From Ricinus communis (Eukaryota > Streptophyta > Magnoliopsida > Malpighiales > Euphorbiaceae), in NCBI RefSeq assembly GCF_019578655.1, contig NC_063265.1:1832501-1896500 (forward strand): 64,000 nt of DNA. Direction: 5' to 3'. The notes beneath the pieces are model-generated. The model saw nothing but the letters and a program-made list of their open reading frames with translations, was not told the DNA's origin and made no database searches. Both the position numbers and the translations under genes were made by a program. Positions 51,800-63,214 of the stretch are shown here, piece after piece; within the stretch, counting starts at the first letter, position 1, and every line of letters begins with the position of its first letter.

Positions 51800-54270
51800 A
51801 GATGACATTGCGATTATCCATCATACTGCTAATCAATTTTTGAGGTTGCAATTTGTGGAGTTATTTGTCGAATATAACGATGGTAGATCTATAGAACAAA
51901 TAATGCAACCAATTGAACCTCCATGCCGTAATTTCAATTAAATTGGTGGTTGTAGTCAGAGTGTAATTAAATGAGAAGGTGAAGGCAATAGAGGAATGGG
52001 ATAGCCATAAAAGGTATATGACTTAAAGATCTTTTCTTGACAAGGTAAACTACTATCGTAGGTTTGGGGTCGAGCTGCCGACGATGGAAATGATAACGAG
52101 GATGATGACGTAGATGACGATTCAAATAATAATAAAAATTATGATATTGAATGTAAGGCGAATAATGAGGAGAAAGAAGACGATGGTAGTTATGAAAATG
52201 AAACAATAGATGAGGACAATGAAGAAAACTACTATGATGAGGATGAAGAAGATGATAGCAATATCGAAATAGCATTGTATGACCATATTGGTACAAGTTC
52301 ACCAAGCTTTGAGAGTATGAGTGAACAAATGTATTCGAACTAGTTTAAAAATAGTCAATATATAAGATATGACTCTCCCTCGCGATGGATCAGATGTAGA
52401 TGGTGTGTTGTGGGATCTAAAATTCGCACTGGCGTATATTCTTGAGTCAAGATATGCAGTTAAATCAGTTACAAAAATATATTTAATGAGAGTACGCCGA
52501 CAATTTCGAAGTTCAAAAAAGAAGAACAACACCATTACAATAATTTGTAATCATCCAGAAAGCTGCTCATAGAGATTACGTGCAACAATAAAGAAATCGA
52601 GTGGATTTTGGGAGATTACTAGATATAATGGCCTACTGAATCACAAGATCAGAGAAACTTTGACTCATCTTTGATATCAAGGTATATTGAAAATATGTTG
52701 GTCAAACAACCAAATATTAAGGTGAAAGCTATACTAGCGCATTTGGCAAAAAAATTTAATATAACAGTGACATATAAGAAGGTGTGGAAAGCAAAGCAAA
52801 AGGCTATTGCTAATGCTTTTAGAGATTAGGATGAGTCATATAAGAAACTCTATGACTTCATGCACGTTGTAGTGACCTTGAATAGGGAGTTTGTATGGGA
52901 CATTGAAAGTGAGGAGTATTGCATGAATAATCGACTGATTCTTGGCATCAGATAGTCTAAGAGGATCTTTTGGTCATGCAAGTCCTGCATTGAAGGATTC
53001 AAGCATTATAAACTTGTGTTATATATTGACGGTACATTCTTGTTAGGAAAATACAAGAGTGTATTTCTTACTGCTAAAGCAATAGATGGTAATAACAACA
53101 TATTACCAGTTACCTTAGCTATTATTGAAGGAAAGCAAGAATAACTGAGAGTATTTCATGACAATGGTTCGATAGCATATATGTGATGATCAAGATGATA
53201 ATTGTGTCATTTCGGATCGCTATATTGGTATAAAACATGCAATGTCACATCAGTTGTGGCGTGAAAATCCGCATCAATATTGCATACGTCACATTGCCAG
53301 CAACTACAACATAAAATTCAAGAATCTAGAAATGCAAAAAGTTGTTGAGAAAGTAGGTGCATATTATATTTTTGTAATTGCCTATAATGAGATTAATATA
53401 TTCTATCTTATTAATCATAATAGTATTTCTGTAATCACACTTTGACCTCTGAAATAGGTGGCGAACATCAAAAGAGAAAATCTAATAGGTGGATGAAGAA
53501 AATCAAAGCTAAGCATCTAGAAATAGCTTTATTGCTTGATAGTATACCAAAGAAGAAGTGGATGCTGTCATATGATGATGGCCATCGACATGATGTTATG
53601 ACAACTACTGTGCTAAAAGTCTTTAAAAAAATCTACTTTAAAACCTATAAAGGGGATGCCTATAATAACTATGATGCATGGATTGTTTTTAAAATTGGTC
53701 GACATATTTAATAAGCACCGAATGAAGTATACTAATGCAATTGCTGAAGGTTATATATATACTAATTATTGCACTCAAGATATTGAAGCATTGTGTGCAG
53801 AAGACAAGTGGTCATCATGTTAGAACCTTTAATAGAAGCTCGATTACTAGCGCCTATAATAATGCTCAAAGGAAAGGCGAGCATAATCAAATGGTTAACC
53901 TAGCAGAACAAACCTATACTTGCGGCAAATTTAAACAAAGTTGAATATCGTATTCACATGCAATTGTCGTACACATGAAATTTGGAATTGATTACAGGAT
54001 GTTCATTAGAAAATGGTACAATCTATAAGAGCTGCTTCAATGTTCATCCATTGATTTCATACTCCATGGGCATCAAGAATACTAGCAAAAATCCACTGAA
54101 ATCCTTTTAGTGCCTAACCTTGAATGGAAGCGAAAGAAAGGGAGACCAAGAACAAAAAGGATTCATAATGAAATGGATTGGAAAAATACAGAAGATGCAA
54201 GAACCAATTTTTGTAGCAAATATGGTCAAACTGGGCATAATGCTAGGACATGTCATACATCCTAATTTAT
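51800..54270 (+). pseudogene. MULE (MuDR-type) transposase, decayed
   Basis: Domain order is that of a plant Mutator transposase. An acidic Asp/Glu/Asn-rich stretch (52075-52330) is followed by the MuDR N-terminal domain (52380-52660, LKFALAYILESRYAVKS and RLRATIKKSSGFWEITRYNG). Then comes the MULE DDE domain: FKHYKLVLYIDGTFLLGKYK with first Asp near 53038, AIDGNNNILPVTLAIIEGKQ, and ISDRYIGIKHAMSHQLWREN with second Asp near 53215. A SWIM-like region with YTCGKFKQ (about 53920) and a C-terminal zinc knuckle (54212-54253) end it. The knuckle reads C-S-K-Y-G-Q-T-G-H-N-A-R-T-C, with Tyr where the second Cys belongs. Many stops and frame changes occur, so it is inactive. Start is uncertain. Confidence 0.88.
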
Positions 54271-54409
54271 TTTCTAGTTTTTTTAGTATTGTTACATTAT
54301 TTTATATATCTTAATTTGTATTAATAAGCTAATTTTATATTTGTATCACTGAATCTTTAAGCCACATTATTATCGCAATTAATTACCAAATTATATTTCT
54401 ATAATAAAA

Positions 54410-55445
54410 CAAAAGAAGGGCGAAAGAAATAGCACCAGTAAACAAGAGTTTCATACCGTGATTATGGTTGATAAATATACAGATCCTAATAGTAATTTTT
54501 GGTATGGAAAGAAGAGATTATTTGTAAATCAACCAACTCATGCAACATTAAATCAGAGTTGTGCAAATCATATTTTTGTGGTTCATCACACAACTAACTT
54601 GAAAGAGCTTGGAAATATGGTTGTTAGTAAAGAATTAAAATGGAGTAGTTAGAAAATAAGGTGTGAGCTAGAGGCATATTGCGGATATCATGATCTACCA
54701 ATACTACGAGCTACTTCAACAATGTTACCTAGACATACTTCAGAAGAGGTTGGAGTTGTGATGGAACAACTAAGAAAGGAGATTAACATAATGAATCATC
54801 AATTAAAACAATATCACAAGAAGCATGATCCATTCAGGATGGAACTTCCAAATACTATTCTAATACCTTTAGATAAAGAGGATGTTTTGAATTATAGTGA
54901 TAGTGATGATAATGAATTTGTTAATATCTTCCTTCATGTTACCCAAATGTTGTTAAAAGATGTCTTATTTAATATTCTGACATATATTAATAATTTTATT
55001 AGTAGGTACCATGACCAATATGTACACTCTTGATGACATATTCAAAGCAACTGGACATCATTGGGCATTAGATGATGATTTTTATATCCAATAGATCCGA
55101 ATAAGCACAATAGTGAGGAGATGCACAATCAACTAATGAATAAGTGGGAATTTTGATCACGTCAATCGTAAATTCTACGTGAAGAAGCATTGGAATTTCA
55201 AATAAGAGTATCGCATGCGATTGCTATTAATATGAGTCAATTCACTATCTTTGAACTCCACACTACTTTATACTGCATTAGGAAAGAGAACAATCGAATC
55301 AAAATTTATCTTAATAGAGAGTATTTCCATTAGCGAATAAATGAGGCCATTGAAGACGGGGATCACCAATAAGCTAAAATATTTAGAGCTTTAGAAAATT
55401 CACATGATTGTCTTTTCGACATTAATTTCTCTAATAGCGATTAAT
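54410..55445 (+). pseudogene. Unidentified ORF remnants downstream of the MULE transposase
   Basis: Three adjoining pieces read in one direction. 54458-54652 encodes YGKKRLFVNQPTHATLNQSC and an ANHIFVVHHTTNLKELGN block, and ends at TAG. After that stop the same frame continues as CELEAYCGYHDLPILRATST and MLPRHTSEEVGVVMEQLRKE, then a coiled-coil-like stretch (54722-55033). A third piece near 55022-55440 reads LDDIFKATGHHWALDDDFYI, then an ISRVSHAIAIN-type stretch, REENNRIKIYLNRE-type text and an acidic end. I do not recognise the family. The CxxCGY-like part could be a decayed GRF-type zinc finger, which is a guess. Composition and decay match the flanking MULE and mobile-domain remnants, so it may be part of the same element. 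Confidence 0.45.
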
Positions 55446-55574
55446 ATTATATGTTTATCATTAGAGTTAAGATGTCTATAATGCAACCAAACTTTAAAAT
55501 ATTTATTATAACCACATTGTCATGAAAAAATATTTTTTATTATAAATCATAATGGCATAACTAAAAAGGTCATA

Positions 55575-55993
55575 TTTCTTTATCAGACATTTCATTGTCT
55601 AATGCATACTTGTTGCAATGCATGATATTGTTAGCCTCATTCTCACTCAAGTTTCTACTCATCGTCATTGCTTGTTCTTTTACCAATTGTAACATGTAAT
55701 ATCTTAATCTTCGAAGGAATATTTGATTATTCTCTTATTGGATCTGTTTTACTGTGACCTCAATAATGTGCCATATTTCTTCGATGAAGTGCTAATGAAC
55801 AGCGTTTCACAACTAGAGCTCCTAATGAATGCAAAACTGTAATCAAATTCTCTACTTTATCGACTTTAAAGTTCCATTCACAATGCAAACCATCATAATA
55901 CTCTTTCAGATCTGTATATTTCTCAATAATATTGATCATCAAATTGTGGTAGAATCCAAACTCTTTCGGTTCTTCTATAACTTGAAGAACCAA
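55575..55993 (-). pseudogene. Unidentified ORF remnant on the opposite strand
   Basis: On the minus strand 55993-55760 is open (MVLQVIEEPKEFGFYHNLMI, then ALVVKRCSLALHRRNMAHY). Beyond its stop a second open piece continues to 55575 with FLRRLRYYMLQLVKEQAMTM and SENEANNIMHCNKYALDNEM. The helical, charged text looks protein-coding in origin, and it faces the plus-strand remnants at 54410-55445. No family is recognised. Confidence 0.35.
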
Positions 55994-56054
55994 CCATATT
56001 GAACTTCAATATGATATTTAGAATTTGGTTGCACTATATTTTTATACTACTGAA

Positions 56055-56220
56055 AAGGAATCCATAAGGACAATAATACAATCATTAATGTAACGTGAAC
56101 TTCTTTAAATTATTATAAAAAAAGGGAATCCATAAGGACAATAATATAGGCATGAATGTCATGTGAAGTTATGTAAATATATTATAGAAAAGAAATCCAT
56201 AAGGATAATAATGTATTATA
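56055..56220. repeat. Tandem repeat, 67-68-bp unit, about 2.5 copies
   Basis: AATCCATAAGGACAATAATA or a near match starts at about 56059, 56127 and 56194. It separates the minus-strand remnant from the mobile-domain pseudogene. Confidence 0.85.
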
Positions 56221-56324
56221 TTAAATAAGTCTATTGTATAGTCATATCAAATAATTTATATATAGTGAAGTCATCATAGTGATGTATATATAGTCTTGTA
56301 GACTAATATTTAGGCATTAGTGAA

Positions 56325-58886
56325 GTGATATTTCTTTTGTTGGTATTGCATGTATGGCAGCTCATCAGCGTGACTACATCTAGCCTGGTCTGCTTGATCC
56401 ATCATTATTATATTTACAGTCACAGCACAAATCACAAGCCATATGGTTCGATGAGGTATACATTAAAATATACAGTGACTTTTCATATTATTTTTTATTG
56501 TAACTTTATATTTTAACTACATAGGTTGACAATAATGTGCTAAGCTGTAGACGTAACAGTAGAGCTATAAATTGATTAAATAATAGACCTGAGCTCAATG
56601 ATCGTTTACAAGATATACCCAGACAAATTGGCTTACATGGATTAGTCCAACTAGAAACTTTTCAATTAGATTGGCACCTAATAACCGCACTTGTTAAGAG
56701 ATTGAGGCCGGAAACTCATACCTTCGATCTACCAGATGGGGAATGCACCATAACGTTGCAAGATGTAACTATTTTGACTGGACTTCTTATTGACGGTTAT
56801 GCATTGATTGGGCCTATTAGATATGAATGGCATGCATTATGTGAGAGACTGCTTGGGTTGTGCTCTAGTGAGAGTCAATTAGAGGCTCACAGCCTCGATT
56901 GTCATGGATTCACACTAACTTTTGCAACATATCATTTGAAGCTGACGAATAAACAGTTCATTGTCATGCTCGGGCTTACACCTTACAGCTCATTTCAGGG
57001 ACCCTATTTTGCGATAAAATTACCAGATGAGTATCATTAGTCTACTTACCATATTTAGAAAATATTGAAATTATTCGTCAATACAGTTGTAGAGGTGCAT
57101 ATTTGGCATTTTTTGTACAGAGAGTTGTGTACTGTATCGAGATATCCTCTTGTTTTACAAATTGGTGGTGCATTCTTTCTATTGCAACTATAGGTGTGGG
57201 GGAGATTTCCATTCATCGAACCGACATTGGATCACCCACAATTGCATCATGACGCTCCCTCGAACGGAGGTATCCAATTAATTTTTTAATAATTTTTTTT
57301 TATTTTCTACCCAGTTATTTATATGCATATTTGATAATTCTACCTACATAACAAAATCTTAACGGATCGGTGATTGCATAGTTCATAGAGTAGCCACATA
57401 TGAGATCCGTGAGATCCGATTTAGATTTGATGTATCTCGTGGAGATGAGGTGTGTTCAAACTTATACATTTATATTCCTACAATATTTAAGTATATTTAT
57501 ATTGTGTATTTGATTTTAAATTATCTTTTTAACATCACATCTTTTCTTAATAGATTATATGGGAACCATACACGCATGAGGTCATTAGGGGTGTTCCAAC
57601 TAACTACTTACATGGTCGTGATATATGATGAGCTATAATATTGCTAATATATATTCATATCATCGAATGGCACCAACTTGATAGAGTTTTAAGACAATTT
57701 GGTTTAAAACAACCAATCTCTAATCCGCCACAACAAACTGAGGCATTACACTCTATCGTATTACATAATAATATTCATGTCAACTAGGTAGAGTGGCATT
57801 CTAGATGGATCAAAATATGGAATAACAGAGCTCATTGGATAGTTAACGGGACACTATCAGATGGACCACTCCAGTACCATTCAGAATATATGGAGTGGTA
57901 TCGACATGTCACACGTAAGTGGATCTTATACTGAGGTGTTGCAATCGGAGCATCGGTTAGTTAACTTCAACTTCATTTTATAATTGTATGCATATATTTA
58001 CAATACTATTATTTATTATTCTTTTTATAACTTTTCTCTAGGCTGATGCACTTTAGCATATTGGGATGACGAGCTCTATTGAAACCACATATCGACTTGC
58101 CAGGAGTTCTCTATAGGGACACTAAATGAGGATAGACGTATGCCTCCCCCACATCCTACACTTGCTCTCTAGCCATTGCACGAAGATGTGCAGGGTCCTA
58201 TCATAAAAGTTCCCCAACCGCCAAGATGTCGATGTAACAGGCATAGAGAAGTACCAATCCCACCTATTGTGACATGTGCTATAGTGCAAAAACCAGTCTC
58301 ATATCATAATCAATAGTTTTATGGAGCATCAACTTCATACATAGCTCCTTTTGCAACAACTACATCTTCAAATATTCCTATGCAATCTCAGCCAAACCTG
58401 TTTGCTGATCCATCAAGCTTCATGGCAAGTCCTTCTGCACCATCGTTCTCAGTCCCTTTTTCATCATTAGGTCCCTTCATAGAATGTGCTAGAGCTAATT
58501 TCACGCCTTTTCGGCCTTCTCCTACAATATTTTCGATGATACAATCATAACATTTTGACTTGCAACTGACGCAGACACCATTAGATATGATGTTACCATT
58601 ATTTTTTCATTTACCATTTCAACCCTCCTTTCCGATAGCTTTTCATAATTTTTCTCAGTCGAGTACAATGCTAACAGATAGATATACAACTCCGAGTGAT
58701 GCCGGAGATGCCGATACTGATGCAGATGGTCGCAACGTTGTCGATGATGTTGAAGCTATTCATGATGGTCTTCAACCTAATCAATCGCGTGATCCTTCTT
58801 TCATTGAGATAGATACTATATGTAGGAATGCTCGGAGAACAAGGGGACTAAGATCAAATGTCCGTAGAAAAAATTGTGGCACATAA
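56325..58886 (+). pseudogene. Plant mobile domain (PMD/MAIL-type) gene, decayed
   Basis: The gene-like order is typical of PMD proteins. Exon 1 ends LLDPSLLYLQSQHKSQAIWF-DE before a GTATAC donor at 56455. Exon 2 starts at about 56525 with VDNNVLSCRRNSRAIN and contains LDWHLITALVKRLRPETHTF and the block DLPDGECTITLQDVTILTGL (about 56725-56785). Later pieces include FRFDVSRGDE (57420), WEPYTHEVIRGVPTNYL (57560), DRVLRQFGLKQPISNPPQQT (57680), HSEYMEWYRHVTRKWIL (57885) and a Pro/Ser-rich tail (58140-58600). The last ORF ends RRTRGLRSNVRRKNCGT at 58886, as in many transposon PMD proteins. Stops are frequent (for example TAG for the Trp of DYIWPG near 56381). PMD proteins occur as host silencing factors and as passengers of MULE and gypsy elements. 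Confidence 0.85.
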
Positions 58887-59180
58887 ATACTGTTATTATA
58901 TATGTACTTGACCATTTTATGTAATAATTAAGTTTAATTTAATCAGTTATCTTAGAACTTTCCTAACACATGAATGATCGTAGAAAATTTGTGGTATATG
59001 AAATAGTTATCTTAATTTCTATAATAAAATTTTAATAGAATAATTATTTCATAATATTTAACCGTATCGTGTAATAATTTATTTTAAATTTATTATAATA
59101 ATGTATATCTTCCTTAAATACAATAATTTTAATTTAATAATATATTATAATATATTTTTATAATATCATAATAATTATTA
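58887..59180. other. AT-rich spacer
   Basis: No gene. AT-rich 3' flank of the mobile-domain pseudogene. Confidence 0.6.
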
Positions 59181-59440
59181 TTACGTGCCATTGATAGATA
59201 TTTTTATCCGCAACTTCAGTTGAATTTTTTGTATTTCAAATTTGTCCACCACTTCAATTGGTGGACTGAGATTTTTTTTATTATAATTTGAGACATGCCT
59301 GTCAATTGAATTGGTGGATAGACTTTTATTTTTTAAAAATTATATACTCTGTCCGCTATTTCAACTGGGGGACAGAGCCTAAATTTTAAATTTTTATCCG
59401 CCAGTCTAATTGGAGGACAGTCTTATAAATTTCTACCCTA
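59181..59440. repeat. Hairpin-forming subterminal repeats
   Basis: Four related units of about 45-65 bp each hold an imperfect palindrome of the type TCCACC-ACTTCAATT-GGTGGA. The first is perfect over 7 bp per arm (59244-59250 with 59260-59266); the third pairs CTCTGTCC with GGACAGAG (59347-59377). They follow the mobile-domain pseudogene and could be the subterminal part of the same element. The AT-rich DNA to about 59530 (TACCCTAACTAAAG at its end) may hold a terminal repeat, but no left partner was found. Confidence 0.7.
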
Positions 59441-59552
59441 AATTGAGAATTACTTCTCAAACTACCTAAAATTATAATTTCTTTCACTTTTATTTTAAAT
59501 TGGAAATTTTTTTTCTAAATACCCTAACTAAAGAAAAAGCCCTAGCGGAGGC

Positions 59553-59909
59553 ATGGCCATGTTTGAGGGGATGGTAGTCTGCACATCCTTACCTTGGAAG
59601 AAGTTTCACGTTGAGAGTGATTCTTTGAGTCTTATTCTCACCTGCAGAATGGGACATCTGGTCTCATGGTTTTTACACCAAGTTCTTGATGATATTAGAG
59701 AGTTATGAAATAGTTTCCAGTCTATTTCCTTTGCTCATGTTAAACGGTCTACCAATGTGGTGGCTCACAACTCGGCCAAATTAGCTGTTGATTTGCCTTC
59801 TGCTGTTTCTTCTTTTGTTCCTCCTGTTGCTGTTTAACCTTTTATTGCAGCGAATTTGGCTGCCTCTTAATAGCAAGCCTCTGTTTCTCTAAAAGAAAAA
59901 AAAAACAAT
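59553..59909 (+). mobile_element. LINE 3' end: RNase H-like domain and poly(A)
   Basis: The plus strand encodes KKFHVESDSLSLILTCRMGH, then WFLHQVLDDIREL, a stop (TGA where Trp is expected), then NSFQSISFAHVKRSTNVVAH and NSAKLAVDLPS, ending at TAA near 59838. The VESDS...DDIR...F.HV.R..N.VAH.LAK pattern is that of the plant RNase H-like domain (RVT_3) at the end of non-LTR retrotransposon ORF2. A short 3' UTR and an A-run at 59898-59909 close it. The piece is 5'-truncated, as usual for LINE insertions. Confidence 0.85.
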
Positions 59910-61506
59910 TGGAATCTAAATTATATTTCAAACCATTGTAAGAATAATTAATACTAAAGGATTTAATTTCAAATAATAAACTGGGTTATTAGTCTAATGG
60001 TATTATAAAGGGAAATTGATTTTTTTTTTATTTTACAAAATATTGAATTTATAAATTTTAAATGATACTTCTTTTTAAATTTGATTTCAATCAGCTAAGA
60101 CAATGCTTTTTCTCTGTGAGGTATTTAATTAACATACCAAAAAGTTAAAAGAAACCACAAAATTTAAAAGTTGCAGTTTTAAAGAAATATGGAAATTGAA
60201 ATCTTTCCAAAAGAGGATATTGTAGTCTTTAATTTTATTTACTGTCTCAATTTTTTCTAGTACTTTTCAAGTTGTTGAGAGCAGTTGTTTGTTAACATAC
60301 TCCACAAAATTTAAACTTTCAAGACATGCAATATAATGAGAAGGAAAGTTCACAAAGGAAAATTGACATAGAGGATTAACCAATTGAAGATTTTTGTGAA
60401 TAAATTGATTTTGTTCACTTCAGTGATAATATCTTTTTTATATTATTAGATATTCCACTTATTATAGATTTTTATTTGCTGTTGCAGAATTTTGTAATGT
60501 CTTTATTTTAGAATGCAGTATAGAAGTGAATACTGTTTAAGATGAAGGATGTGAAAATATAAAGTCATAGAGTTTATGGTTTTATTTTGCTTAAAAAATA
60601 ATAAAATTTTACATCCATAAAATAAATTAATCGGTAAATTATAATTCATGGATACTAATTTGTTTGGTAAATTATTTTGTTTTGCCAAACTCTTTAACTA
60701 CAAAGACTCCTCTAACAAAAAAAAAATAAACATATTGTTAATCCTTTATCATGAAAAACTAATTAATGGTAATCAAACAATTATAATTTATGTTAATTGT
60801 ATATATTTTATTAAGAAGTGGCCTTTGCAAAAAAAATAAATATAAAAAAACATGTGACTGATAATATTAGTAGTTTATTCTTTTCTACTATTGTTTTAAT
60901 GTTATCTAATTACTTTTCATTATAATTCTTTTATAATCTTAATAAAATATAACTGATTTCTGTTTTAATAGTTTCCTTAAATATGGGTTTTTAACAACAA
61001 AAATTTCACCATACAATTTTCACAATAAATATTAGAACTAGTTTTATATTAAATGAAAATTAATATGTTTTATTCCAACAATTGTCCGATATAATACAAT
61101 TCTTGATATTAAAGTGAAAACAAATGCTTTATTTTTTTAAGAAAATTAATTTTTTTTATCCTAAAAACTGCTTTTAACAGAAATACGTAAATTAATATTT
61201 CTTTTCAAAGATAAATTGATAAAGTAATTTATGAATTTTTTTTAAAAATTTAATATATTGAATAAAAAGAATTTACATCTATCTTTTTAATGTCCAATAA
61301 TAATCCCAAACAAACAACTATTACCAAAAGCAAACTATGATTTCTAGTTACCCTATGACTGACTATGACTATGACTAACTAGGAAAATAACATGGTAAAC
61401 ATAATTACCCAAACAGAAACCAAAATGTTCTAAAAATCACACTACTGGGTCTTGAAGCCTGAGGTGCTCGGAGGAGTTGAGGAGGTGTCCAATTCATGGG
61501 AAATGA
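59910..61506. other. AT-rich DNA and probable 3' UTR of the MYB gene
   Basis: No gene supported; ORFs at 60503-60839 are low-complexity. The last part, about 61300-61506, is the likely 3' UTR of the minus-strand MYB gene. Confidence 0.55.
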
Positions 61507-63214
61507 TTAACTTGATGGATCTTCCTGCAAATAGTTTATGGGAGATGATCTTGGTGTAGGAATACCAGAAGGATGGGTGGAAATAGGTGCACTAGTATAT
61601 CTTCCAGGACTCTTAGACGTAAATGGATAGCCTAGCCTTGAATAATCATAATTCAGCATTAGGAGGAATGTTTCAGCTTGTATGGTTTTATCTCCCTGAT
61701 AACTCTGCCTGATGCTAGGGAACCCCACCTGTAAGAACAGAACAGGTAACAGTTTTTACATTTTGCCTTGGAGATAATTCAAACAAGAATGCAACTTTAT
61801 CTTGTAGAATTACGTGATCATATATATATTATCTCTGGAATTCCCTAGTCCAAATTCATCAGAGTATGCTGAAAGTGTCAAGACTGAAAACTGATTCTTA
61901 CAATATATGGAATTCCATCAACACTTGAAATAGCTAAAGGTATAAATGACATTGGAATGGAACTATTCAAGCAGAGTCTGTTCATGACCTCAGCTTGGGT
62001 AATAGCCTGTAACATCAAGAAAAGCTAGTATGAGTAATAAAAATCTATATATCTAGAGAACTGTAAGTGTTGACTGGTGACAGATAAAAGACTTTACATT
62101 TGATTGGATTTCAGTAGGCTTCTCTAATGGCAAAGCTGAAGAGGTGCTAGCCTGTGTTAATGCAAGTTGCCATCACAACTCCACTCTGACATGTATAAAG
62201 AATTAGACTTTGCAAGAAACTTGACAAGTGCATTTACCTGTGATGAAGTGGTAGCAGGGAAAATAGAAGGCACCTGTGGCTGTGATGCTGGAATCTGCAA
62301 AGGTTAACTGTCAACTCTGATCACAAATCAGGAATGGTAACTAAGATAGGAAAGACATACACCAATTCTATCAATGCCTAGATAGTAGCTAGATAACAAT
62401 ATACATACAGATTCTCTTTGAGTTATATCAAAGAGACTTGATCTACGATTGCTCTTATCAGTTGAAGATTGTCTCAGATAATACTTCTGCGCATGACTAG
62501 CAACCTGGGTCGGTGTCCTGCTGGTCACATAATTCTTAGAAATTCCCTTCCAATCACCTTTTCCAAGCTTTTCCAAACCTTCTAAAAACAATATATGCTC
62601 CTCTTCAGTCCAAGGCTTTCCTGAGATGAAAAAAGAAAAACCCTTTGCCATGTGATGCATACATTAATAGAAGAATAAGCATTATCAGTTATTTATCGGC
62701 TGCATCAAGCCAAAGTGGAACTGACAGGTGATTCCAAAGAAAAAATTGACAAGTAGGAATCCTTCTTAAAGCACCTTGCATAAGACAAAAGAAAACATGC
62801 CTTTTACAAATAGAGTAAAATAACAAACATGTCCCCTTTCCACTCCATATCATTCCATCAGACCCATTAAAAAGAACATATAAAAACAGAAAGACAGATG
62901 AGAATTTTTTAAGTGGAGATATATAATTAATAACTAAGGTGAATGTTGTGACATATACCCCTTTTCCTTTCATGTGCTGCCTTGGTATACCCATCTGACA
63001 TAGAGCCACCATCAACATGATCACGATGATCAGCATCACCTCCTGTGTTCTTTAAAGAATCTAAATTAACCCTTCTCTTAGTGAACTCTTTTTTCTCACT
63101 TATATTTACCCCAAACAACTTGACACAACCGCCACCCTTTCCACTACAAGTCCTAGAATTATGGCCATTGTCCCCACAATGAGAACACTTTCTAGCTGCA
63201 AATTCCTTCACCAT
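61507..63214 (-). CDS. R1-MYB transcription factor with CCHC zinc knuckle (At5g61620-like, SHAQKY type)
   Basis: Six exons on the minus strand: 63214-62959, 62620-62409, 62294-62238, 62151-62098, 62006-61902 and 61728-61507. All introns are GT...AG and phases agree, giving 906 nt and 301 residues. Exon 1 has the zinc knuckle [14 protein letters not shown] (residues 10-23) and KLFGVNI, which fits the R/KLFGV repression motif. Exon 2 has the single MYB repeat, [20 protein letters not shown] then [18 protein letters not shown] and VASHAQKYY, followed by RRSSLFDIT. Most relatives read SHAQKYF; this one has Tyr. The start [14 protein letters not shown] and the C-terminal HPSGIPTPR resemble At5g61620, so I infer orthology. 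Such proteins bind I-box/TATCC-like DNA in the nucleus and often repress growth or sugar-responsive genes. The start is the first ATG, before the knuckle. The gene appears intact. Confidence 0.93.

Noticed and set aside
51967..52305. 112-codon minus-strand ORF rich in His and Tyr
   Set aside because: It is the antisense shadow of the Asp/Glu/Asn-rich acidic stretch of the MULE transposase.
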